A DNA stretch of 64,000 nucleotides from Thermoplasmata archaeon (GCA_021802125.1 JAKAAX010000002.1:1-64000), one strand, 5' to 3'. Positions 8,458 through 18,296 are shown, numbered from the stretch's first letter. Notes: generated by a model not told the origin, from the sequence alone. Translations and numbers: made by a program.

Positions 8458-9627
8458 GTGGAGAGGCTTGGAGACGGCGCCGGCGCTCGGTCCTCCGTGC
8501 GGACGGTCCGCCCTCCCCCGGACCGCCCGGCGGGGGCCCCAGGGGTCGCCCCGATCGCAGCCCTGGCCTTACTTCTCGCGATCACGCTTCTCGCTTGTCC
8601 CCCGGTCGGGGCACATGCCCCCTCCTCGCAAGGGGCCCCTCCCGCGTTCGACGTTCGCATCGCGGCGAGCCCGAACTCGGGCAGCTCTCCGCTCAGCGTG
8701 AGCTTCGACGCCGCGGAGTCCGGGGGCGTCGCCCCGGTGAACTTCTCCTGGTCCTTCGGGGACGGGGCGACCTCGCAGGTCCGCAACGCCTCCCACGTGT
8801 TCTCCTCGGTCGGGGTCTTCGAGGTCGAGCTCCGGGCCACGGACGCCCTGGGGGCGGTCGCGACCTGCTACGTGAACATCTCCGTGAATGCTGCGACCTC
8901 CAACGCGCCCTTCTGGGCCTCCTGGGCGTTCCCCGGACTGAGCTTCGGAGAGACGGTGATCCTCGTCACGATCGCCCTCGCGTTCCTGCTGCTGGTTCGG
9001 CCCGTGCTCCGCCTCTCCCGCCTGGAAGCGCTCGCCGATAGCTCGGACACGAAGTCCCGCCGACACGGAGGGGCCCCCGGCGACGGGGACGATCACGGCG
9101 GAGCCCCCGGGGGGCCGGGGGAAGGGCCAACTCCTCAGAGACCGCTGCCCCTGGCCTTCCTCCCCTTCGACCCTCCACCCTCCTCGCCCCGTGCCACCGG
9201 ACCGCCACCCGCGACAGGTCCCGCAGGGGAGATCCCCCAGGTCACACTCTCCCCGACTCCCTCCGGGACGGCGTCCCCCGCCGAGGGAGGGGCCGCCTTC
9301 CCGAGGACCCTCGGGGTATCTTCCCACACCTACGTGGCCGACAACCTGCGCGAAAGCGCCGAGGCGGTGGTCTGGCTGCGGTCGAGCGATGGAGAGTGGG
9401 AACGCGTCGGGTCCGTCCCTTCGGAAAGGGTGGGAGAGGACTGGGTCCGGAAGTACCGTCGCGTGAACGGCCTCGGCCCTCAGACCTGGCTGTCGATCCT
9501 TCCCCCGGACGCACTGCCCAAGATGCTCGCGGAGCGCCAGCCCGCGGTGGAGCTGCTTCCTCCCGAGTGGGGAGAGGCCCGAGAGGACCGCCGACGGGCC
9601 GTCCTGCGGGGGAAGGGGCGCATTTAA
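8458..9627 (+). CDS. Membrane protein with one PKD domain and long cytoplasmic tail
   Basis: 389 residues from a GTG. Layout: an Arg/Pro-rich start, a signal-like helix at about residues 29-47 (GVAPIAALALLLAITLLACP), a PKD domain at about 66-143 with the typical NFSWSFGDGA core, a second transmembrane helix at about 164-182, and a tail of some 200 residues. The tail has a Pro/Gly-rich linker and a more ordered end (SHTYVADNLRESAEAVVWLR). The PKD domain faces outside and the conserved C-terminal part faces the cytosol, so it could link the cell surface to an internal partner. No enzyme motif is seen. The tail domain is not recognised. Confidence 0.65.
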   Translation: MERLGDGAGARSSVRTVRPPPDRPAGAPGVAPIAALALLLAITLLACPPVGAHAPSSQGAPPAFDVRIAASPNSGSSPLSVSFDAAESGGVAPVNFSWSFGDGATSQVRNASHVFSSVGVFEVELRATDALGAVATCYVNISVNAATSNAPFWASWAFPGLSFGETVILVTIALAFLLLVRPVLRLSRLEALADSSDTKSRRHGGAPGDGDDHGGAPGGPGEGPTPQRPLPLAFLPFDPPPSSPRATGPPPATGPAGEIPQVTLSPTPSGTASPAEGGAAFPRTLGVSSHTYVADNLRESAEAVVWLRSSDGEWERVGSVPSERVGEDWVRKYRRVNGLGPQTWLSILPPDALPKMLAERQPAVELLPPEWGEAREDRRRAVLRGKGRI

Positions 9628-9688
9628 TCCGTACCGACCATGCGGAGGGGGCCCGGGCCGCCGTTCGGTCGGCGGTCGCGGAGGACGA

Positions 9689-10804
9689 GTGGCGCAGGTA
9701 CTGGTCACGGGAGGAGCCGGGTTCATCGGGGGACACCTCGTCGATGCCCTGGTCGCCCGGGGCGACCGCGTCCACGTGGTGGACTCCCTGGTCCCGCAGG
9801 TCCACCCCACCCGGCCCGACTACCTCAACCCGAAGGCCACCTACCACTTCGCGGACATTGCGGACCGCGGGACCCTCGCGAAGGTCCTTCCCGGAACGGA
9901 GGTGGTCTTCCATCTGGCGGCGGCCGTCGGGACCGCCCAGAGCATGTACCAGGTGGACCACTTCGTTCGGACGAACACGCTGGGCACCGCCACCCTCCTT
10001 CAGTCGATCATCGACCAGAAGGTGCGTCTGAGGCGGTTCGTGGTGGCCTCCTCCAACACCATCTACGGAGAGGGCCGCTACGTCTGTTCGAAGTGCGGTC
10101 CCATCGCTCCGGACCTCCGGCCGGACTCCCAGCTCCTCCAGCACGACTGGGAGGTGCGTTGCCCGACCTGCGGGGCGACGGCGCGCCCCGCGCCGACCGA
10201 GGAGACCAAGACGATCCAGCCGAGCACGGTGTACGCCCAGACGAAGCTCTCGCAGGAACAGCTCACCCTCATGCTGGGCCGGGCCTACGACCTCCCCAGC
10301 GTTTCCTGCCGGTTCTTCAACACCTACGGGCCCCGACAGGGGCTGAGCAATCCCTACACGGGGCTCACGGCGATCTTCCTGGCCCAGATCCGGCACGGCC
10401 ACGCCCCCATCGTCTACGAGGACGGGCTCCAGACCCGTGACTTCGTCTCCGTCCACGACATCGTGGCGGGGCTCCTCCTCGCCATGGAGCGCCCGCAAGC
10501 GGTGGGCCAGGCGGTGAACCTCGCGTCGGGGAAGGCGAGCACGGTGCGGGAGGTCGCCCGCGTCCTGATGGAGCTCGAGGGCCGGGAACTTCCTCTCGAC
10601 CAACCCAACAAGTTCCGCCCGGGGGACGTCCGCCACTGCACGGCCGACCTGACCCGGTCCCGACAGCTCTTGGGGTACGAGCCGAAGGTGAACTTGCGGG
10701 ACGGGCTCGCAGAGCTCCACGCCTGGAGCCGCGAGCACGCCGCCGAGGACCACGTGAAGGCGGCGCACCAGGAGCTGGAGGCCCGGGGCATCCTGAAGGG
10801 GTAG
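9689..10804 (+). CDS. NAD-dependent sugar nucleotide epimerase (dTDP-L-rhamnose 4-epimerase-like)
   Basis: 371 residues from a GTG. An extended-SDR sugar nucleotide epimerase/dehydratase: the N-terminal VTGGAGFIGGHLVDAL binds NAD, ASSNTIYGEG contributes the catalytic Ser/Thr region, and STVYAQTK has the catalytic Tyr-x3-Lys. A cysteine-rich insertion of about 40 residues (CSKCGPIAP ... CPTCGAT) looks like a zinc knuckle. Such an insertion occurs in dTDP-L-rhamnose 4-epimerase-like enzymes, so the substrate may be a dTDP-deoxysugar rather than UDP-glucose. It supplies a donor sugar for the surrounding glycosyltransferases. No SD is evident. Confidence 0.75.
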   Translation: MAQVLVTGGAGFIGGHLVDALVARGDRVHVVDSLVPQVHPTRPDYLNPKATYHFADIADRGTLAKVLPGTEVVFHLAAAVGTAQSMYQVDHFVRTNTLGTATLLQSIIDQKVRLRRFVVASSNTIYGEGRYVCSKCGPIAPDLRPDSQLLQHDWEVRCPTCGATARPAPTEETKTIQPSTVYAQTKLSQEQLTLMLGRAYDLPSVSCRFFNTYGPRQGLSNPYTGLTAIFLAQIRHGHAPIVYEDGLQTRDFVSVHDIVAGLLLAMERPQAVGQAVNLASGKASTVREVARVLMELEGRELPLDQPNKFRPGDVRHCTADLTRSRQLLGYEPKVNLRDGLAELHAWSREHAAEDHVKAAHQELEARGILKG

Positions 10805-10859
10805 CTTCCCCCAGTGCGCGAACAACGGTAGATCGGGTCGGACCGGGAGAGGGAGGGAC

Positions 10860-12065
10860 GTGGAGGATCACGGGGCAGGGGCCGCGCGTCGCCCTCGGGT
10901 CACCGTGATACGCGGCACCCAGCTCGCGAACCTCTCCGAGCTGCAGATCTACGCGCACCTGAAGGAGCACGGGTTCGACCCCGAGCTTCTCGGGGCGCGA
11001 CGGACGTCGTACACGGACCGGGAGGTGCCGATGCCGGTGCGCCGCCTGCCGGTGCCTCCGATCGCCGGCCGGATCAGCCGGACGATGGCCGGGGGGTACC
11101 TGATCGGCCAGGTCTCCTCCTATCGGTACTACCACGAGTACCTCGTGGGGTTCGACAAGGCGGTCCGGGGCTCGGACGTCCTTTTCCCGGTCGACTTCGG
11201 GCATCCGACGAGCTACCAGTGCCTGAAGCACAAGCCCCGGGCCAAGGTGGTCGTTCAGGTCTGGGAGAACATCCCGTTCAACTGGCCGGAGGACCGGCCG
11301 CTCGCGCAGCACTACCGGGCGGTCCTCGACGGGGCGGACCACTTCGTACCCTTCACCGCGAGCGCGGAGGCCGCGCTCGACCGGATGGGGGTCTCCCGCG
11401 AGAGGAGGACGCTCGTCTACTGCGGGATCGACGTGTCGGAGTTCCGCCCGCCCAGCTCCCCCGAGCGGGAGGCCTCCCGCAAGGCGCTCGGGGCCGGAGC
11501 GGAGGAGGTCGTCCTCACCTTCGTGGGCCGCCTCGGTTTCTTCAAGGGGATCTACACCCTGCTCGAAGCTCTACCGGCGATGGACGCCCGGGTGAAGCTC
11601 CACGTCGTGGGGACGGGCGAGGAGAAGCGCGTTGCCCGACGGGCGCGCGACCTCGGGGTCGAGCGCCGGGTGAAGCTCTGGGGGTGGGTCCCCCACGCCG
11701 AGCTCCGTTCGAAGGTGCTGGCAGGAAGCGACATCGCCGTCGCCCCCTCCATCCCGACGGACCAGTGGCGGGAGCAGTTCTCCCAGTTCGTTGTCGAGAG
11801 CATGGCCTGCGGCCTGCCGGCGATCGGGTCCCGGACCGGCGCCCTCCCGGAGGTCATCGAGGAGGGGACGACGGGGCTGCTCGTCACCCCGGACGATCCG
11901 ACGGCCCTCGCGGCGGCGGTGGACCGGCTCGCCACCACCCCTGCGCTGCGGTCCCGGTTGGGCGAGGCGGGCCATATGCGGGCGGTGAAGCTCTTCGACG
12001 CGCGGAGGAACGCCGCCACGCTGGCCGAGGTCCTGAGGACGAAGGTCCTCGGAGCTTCCCCTTGA
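10860..12065 (+). CDS. Glycosyltransferase family 4
   Basis: 401 residues from a GTG. A classical GT4 enzyme: the N-terminal acceptor domain starts after about 12 residues (VTVIRGTQLANLSELQIYAH). The donor domain has LTFVGRLGFFKGIYTLLEAL and the E-x7-E motif in REQFSQFVVESMACGLPAIG, then GALPEVIEEGTTGLLV. It probably transfers a hexose from a nucleotide or lipid-phosphate donor. It lies 55 bp after the epimerase gene, in the same direction, and is likely co-transcribed. Confidence 0.8.
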   Translation: MEDHGAGAARRPRVTVIRGTQLANLSELQIYAHLKEHGFDPELLGARRTSYTDREVPMPVRRLPVPPIAGRISRTMAGGYLIGQVSSYRYYHEYLVGFDKAVRGSDVLFPVDFGHPTSYQCLKHKPRAKVVVQVWENIPFNWPEDRPLAQHYRAVLDGADHFVPFTASAEAALDRMGVSRERRTLVYCGIDVSEFRPPSSPEREASRKALGAGAEEVVLTFVGRLGFFKGIYTLLEALPAMDARVKLHVVGTGEEKRVARRARDLGVERRVKLWGWVPHAELRSKVLAGSDIAVAPSIPTDQWREQFSQFVVESMACGLPAIGSRTGALPEVIEEGTTGLLVTPDDPTALAAAVDRLATTPALRSRLGEAGHMRAVKLFDARRNAATLAEVLRTKVLGASP

Positions 12066-12111
12066 GGGGTAGGTCGTTCGGCTCGCGTGGGCGCGCAGAG
12101 GGCCCCGCCCG

Positions 12112-12120
12112 CCTTATCTA
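12112..12120 (+). promoter_or_regulatory. TATA-like box
   Basis: CCTTATCTA about 50 bp upstream of the ATG at 12166; it would give a leader of roughly 20 bases. Confidence 0.4.
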
Positions 12121-12165
12121 CGGGGTGCCGGCTTCGCGACGGGTGCTCTCGGGGACGGCCGAGCC

Positions 12166-13320
12166 ATGAAGATCGGGGCGCTCTTCCACTCCCATCCCTC
12201 CGACCCCACCTGGAGCCACACGCGCCTCCTTCGCGAGGTCCTGCGCTTCCTCGCAGCGAAGGGGGACAAGGTGGTGGCCTTCGTGCCGGAGGCCACCGTG
12301 GCGCTTCGGGACCCCTGGGAAGGGATCGAGGTCCGGGCGGTGCGTTCCCCGATGGAGGCCCGCAACTCGCGGCTCGGAAGCTGGGAGTTCCCGAGGAAGG
12401 TCGGCAACGCGCTCGACAGCTCCTTCGACGCGATGATCTCGAGCGGCGACCTGGGAGGCGGGGGGATGTTCGAGCGCGGCCGCCGGAAGGGGGTCCTCGG
12501 CGTCGACTGGGTCCAGGGGGTCGCCCCCCGGTACTTCGACTACGCGAACCGAGAAGGGCTCCGAGGGCGGCTCGGCCTTTCGTTGGAGCGCATGCTGATC
12601 CCCCCGTTCGAAAGGTCGCACCTGAAGCGGGCGGACGTGGTCATCGCCGCCTCGAAGCGGAACAAGGACGACATCCACGAGCTGTACGGGCTCCCACTCG
12701 AGGCGATCTACGTCCTTCCGAACGGCGCCACGCCGGTGCCCCCGGTCACTCCTGAGGAGCGGGCCGCGGCAAGGAAGGCCCTCGGGTTGGAGGAGGGGCG
12801 GCACTACGCCTCCTTCGTGGGCGTCGACTGGTACCGGAAAGGCCTCGACGTGCTTCGCAAGAGCGTGGAGACCCTCCAGGCGAGCGGGAAACCGTGGACC
12901 ATCCTCAACGCGGGGAACTCGAAGACCCGCAGCGCCCTCGAGATCGGCTACGGGTTCATCGACGGGCCGACGAAGCGCCAGATGATGGCCGCTTCCGACG
13001 TCTTCGCGTTCCCGACGAGGTACGAGGGGTCGCCCCTGCCCCTCCCCGAGGCGGCGGGGCTCGGCCTCCCGATCATCACCACTGCGGAATCGTCGGTGGA
13101 CCGCGGGGTCCCCGGGACCGACTACGTGGAGGTCCCCGCGGGAGATGCCAAAGCCCTCGTCCACGCGCTCGAGTGGGTCGCGGACCATCCCCAAGAAGCG
13201 AGGGCCATGGGGGAGCGGGCGAGGTCGACCTTCTTCAAGTGGACCTGGGAGGACCAGGCCAACGAGCTTCGGCGGATCCTCTCCACCGAGCTCGACCGCC
13301 GACGGACCCGCGCGAGCTGA
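12166..13320 (+). CDS. Glycosyltransferase family 4
   Basis: 384 residues from an ATG. GT-B transferase: acceptor domain MKIGALFHSHPSDPTWSHTR, later SHLKRADVVIAASKRNKDDI at the domain boundary, and a donor domain with ASFVGVDWYRKGLDVL and the E-x7-E motif in TRYEGSPLPLPEAAGLGLP. No membrane segment. It is the second GT4 of the pair at 10.9-13.3 kb, so the two may act in successive steps of the same glycan. Confidence 0.8.
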   Translation: MKIGALFHSHPSDPTWSHTRLLREVLRFLAAKGDKVVAFVPEATVALRDPWEGIEVRAVRSPMEARNSRLGSWEFPRKVGNALDSSFDAMISSGDLGGGGMFERGRRKGVLGVDWVQGVAPRYFDYANREGLRGRLGLSLERMLIPPFERSHLKRADVVIAASKRNKDDIHELYGLPLEAIYVLPNGATPVPPVTPEERAAARKALGLEEGRHYASFVGVDWYRKGLDVLRKSVETLQASGKPWTILNAGNSKTRSALEIGYGFIDGPTKRQMMAASDVFAFPTRYEGSPLPLPEAAGLGLPIITTAESSVDRGVPGTDYVEVPAGDAKALVHALEWVADHPQEARAMGERARSTFFKWTWEDQANELRRILSTELDRRRTRAS

Positions 13321-13519
13321 GCGCGCGGAAGGGCCCGAAGGGCCTCCGTGGCGGATCCAGACCCCTTGGTTCGCTTCGAAACATAGAAGAACCCGTATCT
13401 CCCGTCCATTGCATTGGGTATCCGATTGCTCGGTCCAGTCAAGAACCGAGCGGGATCCGAGGGACTTTCCCTCGTGAGCCCGCGCGCGACCCGCGTGGGC
13501 GGGTCCCCGTGAGGCAAAC

Positions 13520-15538
13520 ATGACCGATCTCTTGGGGCTGGACGTCGTCTATTGGGTGATCATCCTCGTTGTCGCGCTCATTGTCGTGCTGTTCCTGACG
13601 CGGGGGATCTACCTCATCGGGCAGAACGAGAACGGGGTCGTCACCCGCAAGATGGGGGGGAAGCGCATGCCTCCCGGTCAGGTCATCGCCCGTCACGGCG
13701 AGGTCGGGGTCCAGGCGACGATGCTCGTGCCGGGCCTGTACTTCCGGATGCCCGTCATTTGGAAGGTCGAGAAGGTCCCGAACATCGAGGTCGGAGAGGA
13801 CCAGGTGGGGATGGTCGAGGCCATCGACGGGCGCCCGCTCCCGAAGGGCCGCATCCTGGGGGACGAGGTGGAGTGCAACCAGTTCCAGGACGCGGAGAAG
13901 TTCTTCGACAACGGGGGCGCCAAGGGCCCTCAGATCGCCATCCTGCGGCCGGGAAAGTACCGCATCAACACCCGCGCGTTCGTGGTGAAGGCCGGCACCG
14001 CCGCCCGGATCGCCACGGGGAAGCTCGGGATCGTGACGGTCCTGGACGGCCAGCCGCTCCCCTCCCGGTTCCTGGTGGCGCCCGAGCCCACCGTCGACCG
14101 CACGGTGAACCCGAAGGCCCGCTTCCACAACTCCTACCAGGATGGCCAGGCGTTCATCGACAGCGGAGGTTTCCGGGGCCCCCAGCTGGGGACCCTCCAG
14201 GCCGGGAAGTACTACCTCAACCCCCTGCTCGTCAACGTGAGCGTGGTGGACGTCTACGAGGTCCCCCCGGGGTTCGTCTCGGTCCTCCGGTCCAACGTCG
14301 GCGAGGAGCTCCAGCGATCCGACATGCGGCCCACCCCGGTCTCCTCCGACCCGCTGTTCGATGAGGAGATCACCAAGCAGGTCGAGAACCTGCTCGTCAC
14401 GGACAAGGCGAGGAGAGGGATCCTGCAGAACCCGCTTGCCCCGGGAGAGTACAACCTGAACACGGTGGCCTACAGCGCGTACCTGGTCCCCACCTCGGCG
14501 ATCATGATCGACTGGGCGAGCGAAGAAGGCCCCGCCGCCCAGGTGAAGATGTCCCGGAACCCGGCCGCCCCCACGACCAGCACCTCGAACTACCCGTACC
14601 AGGACGCCTCCGACACCGAGAAGGGGAGCGAGTTCTTCAATTTCGGCCAGCTCGAGGTGACCTCGAAGGACGGGTTCATCCTGGAGGTGGACGTCCGGGT
14701 CGTCATCCGGATCCTCCCTCAGAACGCGGCGTTCGTCATCGCCCGTTTCGGGAGCGTCTTCAACCTGATCCAGCAGATCATCCACCCGCTCATCGACGCA
14801 GAGTTCCGCAACAGCGCGGGGAACCGCAAGGCGCTCGACTTCTTCCAGAGCCGGATCGACCTCCAGCAGGAGGCCCTGCAGAAGGCGCGCGACGCGTTCA
14901 GCAAGTACTACGTCGAGTGCCCGAACCTGCTCATCTCCTGGATCGAGGTGGACAAGTCGCTCCTGGAGACGCAGACCAACCGGGAGATCGCGGTCCAGCA
15001 GCAGACCCAGTTCGAGCAGCAGGCCCTGGCCGAGCAGAAGCGGATCGATGTGGCCAAGCAGACCGCGATGGCCGACAAGCAGCCGGAGGTCGTCCAGGCG
15101 CAGCTCAACGTGACGATCCAGGAGAACAATGCCAAGGCGCTCGTGGCGCAGTCGGAGGGGATCCGGGACTCCACGGTCAACAAGGCGCAAGGCGAGGCGC
15201 AGGCCACCATCGCCGTGGGAGAGGCCAAGGCGCGCGCCTACCAGGCGCAGACCATCGTGCTCGGCCCGGACAAGGTCGCCCTCATCCAGGTGATCGACCG
15301 CATCGGCCAGGACAACGTGAAGATCACCCCGGAGTTCCTGGTCACCGGTGGAGGATCGGACGGAGGGGCGACCTCCCTCTTCTCCGCCTACCTGGCGACG
15401 CTGCTCTCCCAGTCGAAACCCCTGGATGGACGCCCCGCCGCCCAGACCCCTGCCGCCCTCCCGGCACCGGCCCCCACGCCTGCGGCCGCCGCGAGCGCCG
15501 CCCCGGCCTCTCGGGGCGCCTCCCGAACCGCGTCGTAG
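13520..15538 (+). CDS. Flotillin-like SPFH (band 7) membrane protein
   Basis: 672 residues. One N-terminal transmembrane helix (WVIILVVALIVVLFLTRGIY, about residues 12-31) is followed by a long region with three related units carrying L/A-G-K-Y-x-I/L-N motifs (RPGKYRINTR, QAGKYYLNPL, APGEYNLNTV). An SPFH/PHB domain then begins near residue 380 (FNFGQLEVTSKDGFILEVDV). A coiled coil rich in Gln/Ala/Glu repeats follows (QQQTQFEQQALAEQKRIDVA, later AQGEAQATIAVGEAKARAY), as in flotillins. The C-terminus is Pro/Ala-rich. Flotillins organise membrane microdomains. It converges on the next gene with only 5 bp between stops. It is longer than typical flotillins (about 450-500 residues) because of the N-terminal units. 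Confidence 0.8.
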   Translation: MTDLLGLDVVYWVIILVVALIVVLFLTRGIYLIGQNENGVVTRKMGGKRMPPGQVIARHGEVGVQATMLVPGLYFRMPVIWKVEKVPNIEVGEDQVGMVEAIDGRPLPKGRILGDEVECNQFQDAEKFFDNGGAKGPQIAILRPGKYRINTRAFVVKAGTAARIATGKLGIVTVLDGQPLPSRFLVAPEPTVDRTVNPKARFHNSYQDGQAFIDSGGFRGPQLGTLQAGKYYLNPLLVNVSVVDVYEVPPGFVSVLRSNVGEELQRSDMRPTPVSSDPLFDEEITKQVENLLVTDKARRGILQNPLAPGEYNLNTVAYSAYLVPTSAIMIDWASEEGPAAQVKMSRNPAAPTTSTSNYPYQDASDTEKGSEFFNFGQLEVTSKDGFILEVDVRVVIRILPQNAAFVIARFGSVFNLIQQIIHPLIDAEFRNSAGNRKALDFFQSRIDLQQEALQKARDAFSKYYVECPNLLISWIEVDKSLLETQTNREIAVQQQTQFEQQALAEQKRIDVAKQTAMADKQPEVVQAQLNVTIQENNAKALVAQSEGIRDSTVNKAQGEAQATIAVGEAKARAYQAQTIVLGPDKVALIQVIDRIGQDNVKITPEFLVTGGGSDGGATSLFSAYLATLLSQSKPLDGRPAAQTPAALPAPAPTPAAAASAAPASRGASRTAS

Positions 15539-15543
15539 CCCCG

Positions 15544-16803
15544 CTACGCGGGTCCCACGGGCGCGGGACCCTGGGTCGGGCCCTGGCCGCTCAACACCCG
15601 CTCGTACGCCGCGAGCAATTCCCGCAGATGGACCTCGGGCCGGAAGCGCTCGTGGTAGCGACGGCGGGCCGCCTCTCCCCACCTGGCAAGCCTTGCCCGG
15701 TCGCTGAAGGCCGCCACGAGACCTTCGGTCCACGCGCGGACGTCCCCCGGAGGGAGGAGCAGCCCCTGCCCCTCGTGCTCGAGCCAGTCGGGGATGCCTC
15801 CGAGGCGGCTCCCGAGCGCCGGGCGACCCCGGACGAACGCCTCCAGTCCGATGAGCCCGAAGTTCTCGTACCCCTCGGACGGCACGGCGAGCACGTGGAT
15901 CCGTGAGAAGAACGTCTCCTTCGCCGCGCCGCTCACCCACCCGGGGAGCTCGACGGCCGCCTCGACCTCGCGCCCGTGGCGACGAACCTCCTCTCGAAGG
16001 CGGGCCTCCGCGGGCCCCCGGCCTGCGAGGATCAGCCGCAGCCCCGGCACGCGCTCCCGGGCCCGCAGGAACGCCTCGAGGAGGGTGAACGGCCCCTTGT
16101 ACGTCTCGAGGCGTCCGAGGAATCCCAGCGTGGGCGGCCCCTCGGGAAGGGGCGGCGGGGAGCTCTCCACGGCCGGAGGGACCTCGATGAAGGGGGGAAG
16201 CACCTGGACCGGAGACAGCCTGTGGCGTTCCAGGAACTCGCCTGCCGCCCGGCTGGGGGCGAGGTAGAGCCGCACGCGGGGGGCGACGTACGTGCGGAAG
16301 AACCGGTCCTGCGTGAGCTTGTAGCCGAGGCCCAGGCCCACCGCGCATCCGGTGAACTGGCACCGGGGAAGGATCCGACCCGTGCAGAGGCTCCCGTCGG
16401 GGAGCACCAGGGTCCCGATGGGGCAGACCAGCTTCGCATCGTGAGCGGTCATCACGAGGGGGACCTTGGAGGCGCGGAGGAGCCGTGCGAAGGGAACGAA
16501 CCAGCTGTCGTAGTGGTGGAGGTGCACGATCTCCGGTCGGAACTCGTCGATCGCCTCGACCACGCGCCCGAACTCCCGGGGCTCGGCGCCAAGGTCCTCC
16601 GCGAGCCGGCGGGGTCCCATCGGTCGGAGCGGGACGATCCGCTCCCACCTCTCGGCCCGGTATTCGGAGACGGAGGGCGCATCGGTCAGGCTGATCGTGC
16701 GCTGCGGATGGCCCTCCTCTTCGAGCGACCGGGCGACGGCCGTCACGTACGACTCGGCGCCCCCCGGAGGTCCTGTCCAGTCGTTGAGCCGGAGGATGCG
16801 CAT
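15544..16803 (-). CDS. Glycosyltransferase family 4
   Basis: 419 residues. A full-length GT4 enzyme: MRILRLNDWTGPPGGAESYV has the glycine-rich acceptor-domain loop, and VHLHHYDSWFVPFARLL and LVMTAHDAKLVCPIGTLVLP form the core. A Cys-containing stretch (CTGRILPRCQFTGCAVG) resembles the Cys-rich loop of some capsule transferases. In the donor domain are LGFLGRLETYKGPFTLLEAF and the E-x7-E motif SEGYENFGLIGLEAFVRG. It is divergent from the phosphatase-like gene at 16893, with a shared AT-rich promoter core between them. Confidence 0.8.
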   Translation of the reverse strand: MRILRLNDWTGPPGGAESYVTAVARSLEEEGHPQRTISLTDAPSVSEYRAERWERIVPLRPMGPRRLAEDLGAEPREFGRVVEAIDEFRPEIVHLHHYDSWFVPFARLLRASKVPLVMTAHDAKLVCPIGTLVLPDGSLCTGRILPRCQFTGCAVGLGLGYKLTQDRFFRTYVAPRVRLYLAPSRAAGEFLERHRLSPVQVLPPFIEVPPAVESSPPPLPEGPPTLGFLGRLETYKGPFTLLEAFLRARERVPGLRLILAGRGPAEARLREEVRRHGREVEAAVELPGWVSGAAKETFFSRIHVLAVPSEGYENFGLIGLEAFVRGRPALGSRLGGIPDWLEHEGQGLLLPPGDVRAWTEGLVAAFSDRARLARWGEAARRRYHERFRPEVHLRELLAAYERVLSGQGPTQGPAPVGPA

Positions 16804-16844
16804 CTTCCTTCGTCCGTCGGCGTTCCCGAGGATGGCCGCACGCG

Positions 16845-16853
16845 CTATATGTA
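16845..16853. promoter_or_regulatory. TATA-like sequence between divergent genes
   Basis: CTATATGTA sits almost exactly midway between the ATG of the minus-strand glycosyltransferase (16803) and the ATG at 16893, about 45 bp from each. It could serve either direction. Confidence 0.45.
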
Positions 16854-16892
16854 CCGCGGGCTCGAACGGAGAGCGAGGGAGCTCGGGTCGAG

Positions 16893-18296
16893 ATGCCTTC
16901 GGTCGTCGTCCTGGGGCTCGATTCGGTACCGCCGGAGCTCCTGTTCGACCGGTTCCTGCCGCACATGCCCAACCTGAGGAAGCTCCTCGGGCACGCGACG
17001 TGGGGACCCCTGCGCACCTGCGAACCGCCCATCACCGTGCCCGCCTGGGCGGTCTTCTTCAGCGGCGTGGACCCGGGGACGCTGGGCGTCTACGGCTTCC
17101 GCCACCGCCGGCCGGGCACCTACTTCGACCAGTACACCCCGACCCCCTCGACGCTCCAGACGGCCCCGATCTGGGATCTTCTGTCGCGCCGCGGACGGAA
17201 GGTCGCCGTCCTGGGCATGCCTCCGGGGTACCCTCCCCCGCCCGTGAACGGGATCTACGTCTCGGACTTCCTGACCCCCGACAACGCCCCCGACCCGGTG
17301 TACCCGGCCTCGCTGCGCGCCGAGCTCGAGCGGGTGGCCGGTGCCCCGTTCGTCTTCGACGTGGAGTTCCGCCACGACGCGCGCGAGAAGCTCTTCGAGG
17401 AGCTCCTGGCCATGACGCGCCAGCGCTGGGCGATCGCCCGGGACGTCTACCGGCGGGGACCGTGGGACCTCTTCGCCCTCCACGACATCGGTCCGGACCG
17501 GTTCCACCACGCCTTCTGGAAGTACTTCGACCCGACCCACCCCTCCTACGACCCGAAGGGCCCCTTCCAGGGCATCGGGGAGCGCTACTACGCGCAGCTC
17601 GACCAGGAGATCGGCGCCTTCCTCGAGCTCGTGGCTCCGGAGACCATCGTGCTCGTGGCCAGCGACCACGGCTCGAAGGCGATGGAAGGGTGCTTCTGCA
17701 TCAACGAGTGGCTCCTCGAGCGGGGCCTGCTCAGCCTGAAGGGGAAGCCTCCGGCCCCCGGCACGCCCCTGGAAGCTTGCACCGTGGACTGGAAGCGGAC
17801 CTCGGTCTGGGGCGCCGGTGGCTACTACGCCAGGCTCTTCTTCAACGTCAAGGGTCGCGAACCGCAGGGGCGCCTCAAAGCCTCCGACGTCCCTGAGCTC
17901 GAGTCGCGGCTGCGCGCGGAGCTCTCCCAGGTGAGGCGGCCCGACGGAAGCCCCCTGGGTGTGCGGGTGACCCGTCCGAAGGACGCCTACCGCAGCGTCC
18001 GGGGGGACGCTCCGGACCTGATGGCGTACTTCGGGGACCTGGCCTGGCGCTCGGCAGGGACCGTGGGGCACGGGAAGCTCTTCCTCAGCGAGAACGACAC
18101 CGGGCCGGACGACGCCGTGCACGGCTGGGACGGCGTCTACGCTCTCGCGGACCCCCGGCGGACCCTCCCTGCGGGAGGACGGCACGGGGAACGGGAGGAC
18201 ATCCTCGACGTCGCCCCGACGCTCCTGCGGCTCCTGGGGGAGACCCCCCCGAGCTTTATGCAAGGGAAGCCCATCGATGCTTGGGTCCCTAAATGA
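16893..18296 (+). CDS. Alkaline phosphatase superfamily phosphodiesterase/nucleotidase-like protein
   Basis: 467 residues from an ATG. Type I phosphodiesterase/nucleotide pyrophosphatase fold: the first metal Asp in VVVLGLDSVPPELL, the Thr nucleophile region in EPPITVPAWAVFFSGV, DIGPDRFHHAFWKYF with Asp and His, and VLVASDHGSKAMEG (D-H-G) as the second metal cluster. A final metal His may be in GHGKLFLSEN or DDAVHGWDG. It has no signal peptide, so it is probably cytosolic. It overlaps the APS-kinase gene by 4 bp (ATGA), implying coupled expression and perhaps a role in sulfonucleotide or glycan-sulfate metabolism. The exact substrate is unknown. Confidence 0.75.
   Translation: MPSVVVLGLDSVPPELLFDRFLPHMPNLRKLLGHATWGPLRTCEPPITVPAWAVFFSGVDPGTLGVYGFRHRRPGTYFDQYTPTPSTLQTAPIWDLLSRRGRKVAVLGMPPGYPPPPVNGIYVSDFLTPDNAPDPVYPASLRAELERVAGAPFVFDVEFRHDAREKLFEELLAMTRQRWAIARDVYRRGPWDLFALHDIGPDRFHHAFWKYFDPTHPSYDPKGPFQGIGERYYAQLDQEIGAFLELVAPETIVLVASDHGSKAMEGCFCINEWLLERGLLSLKGKPPAPGTPLEACTVDWKRTSVWGAGGYYARLFFNVKGREPQGRLKASDVPELESRLRAELSQVRRPDGSPLGVRVTRPKDAYRSVRGDAPDLMAYFGDLAWRSAGTVGHGKLFLSENDTGPDDAVHGWDGVYALADPRRTLPAGGRHGEREDILDVAPTLLRLLGETPPSFMQGKPIDAWVPK

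Noticed and set aside
13439..17035. A nearly 1200-codon open frame on the minus strand
   Set aside because: It runs antisense through the flotillin-like gene and out of frame through the glycosyltransferase; the product is Arg/Pro/Gly/Asp-biased without domains. High GC makes antisense frames stay open.
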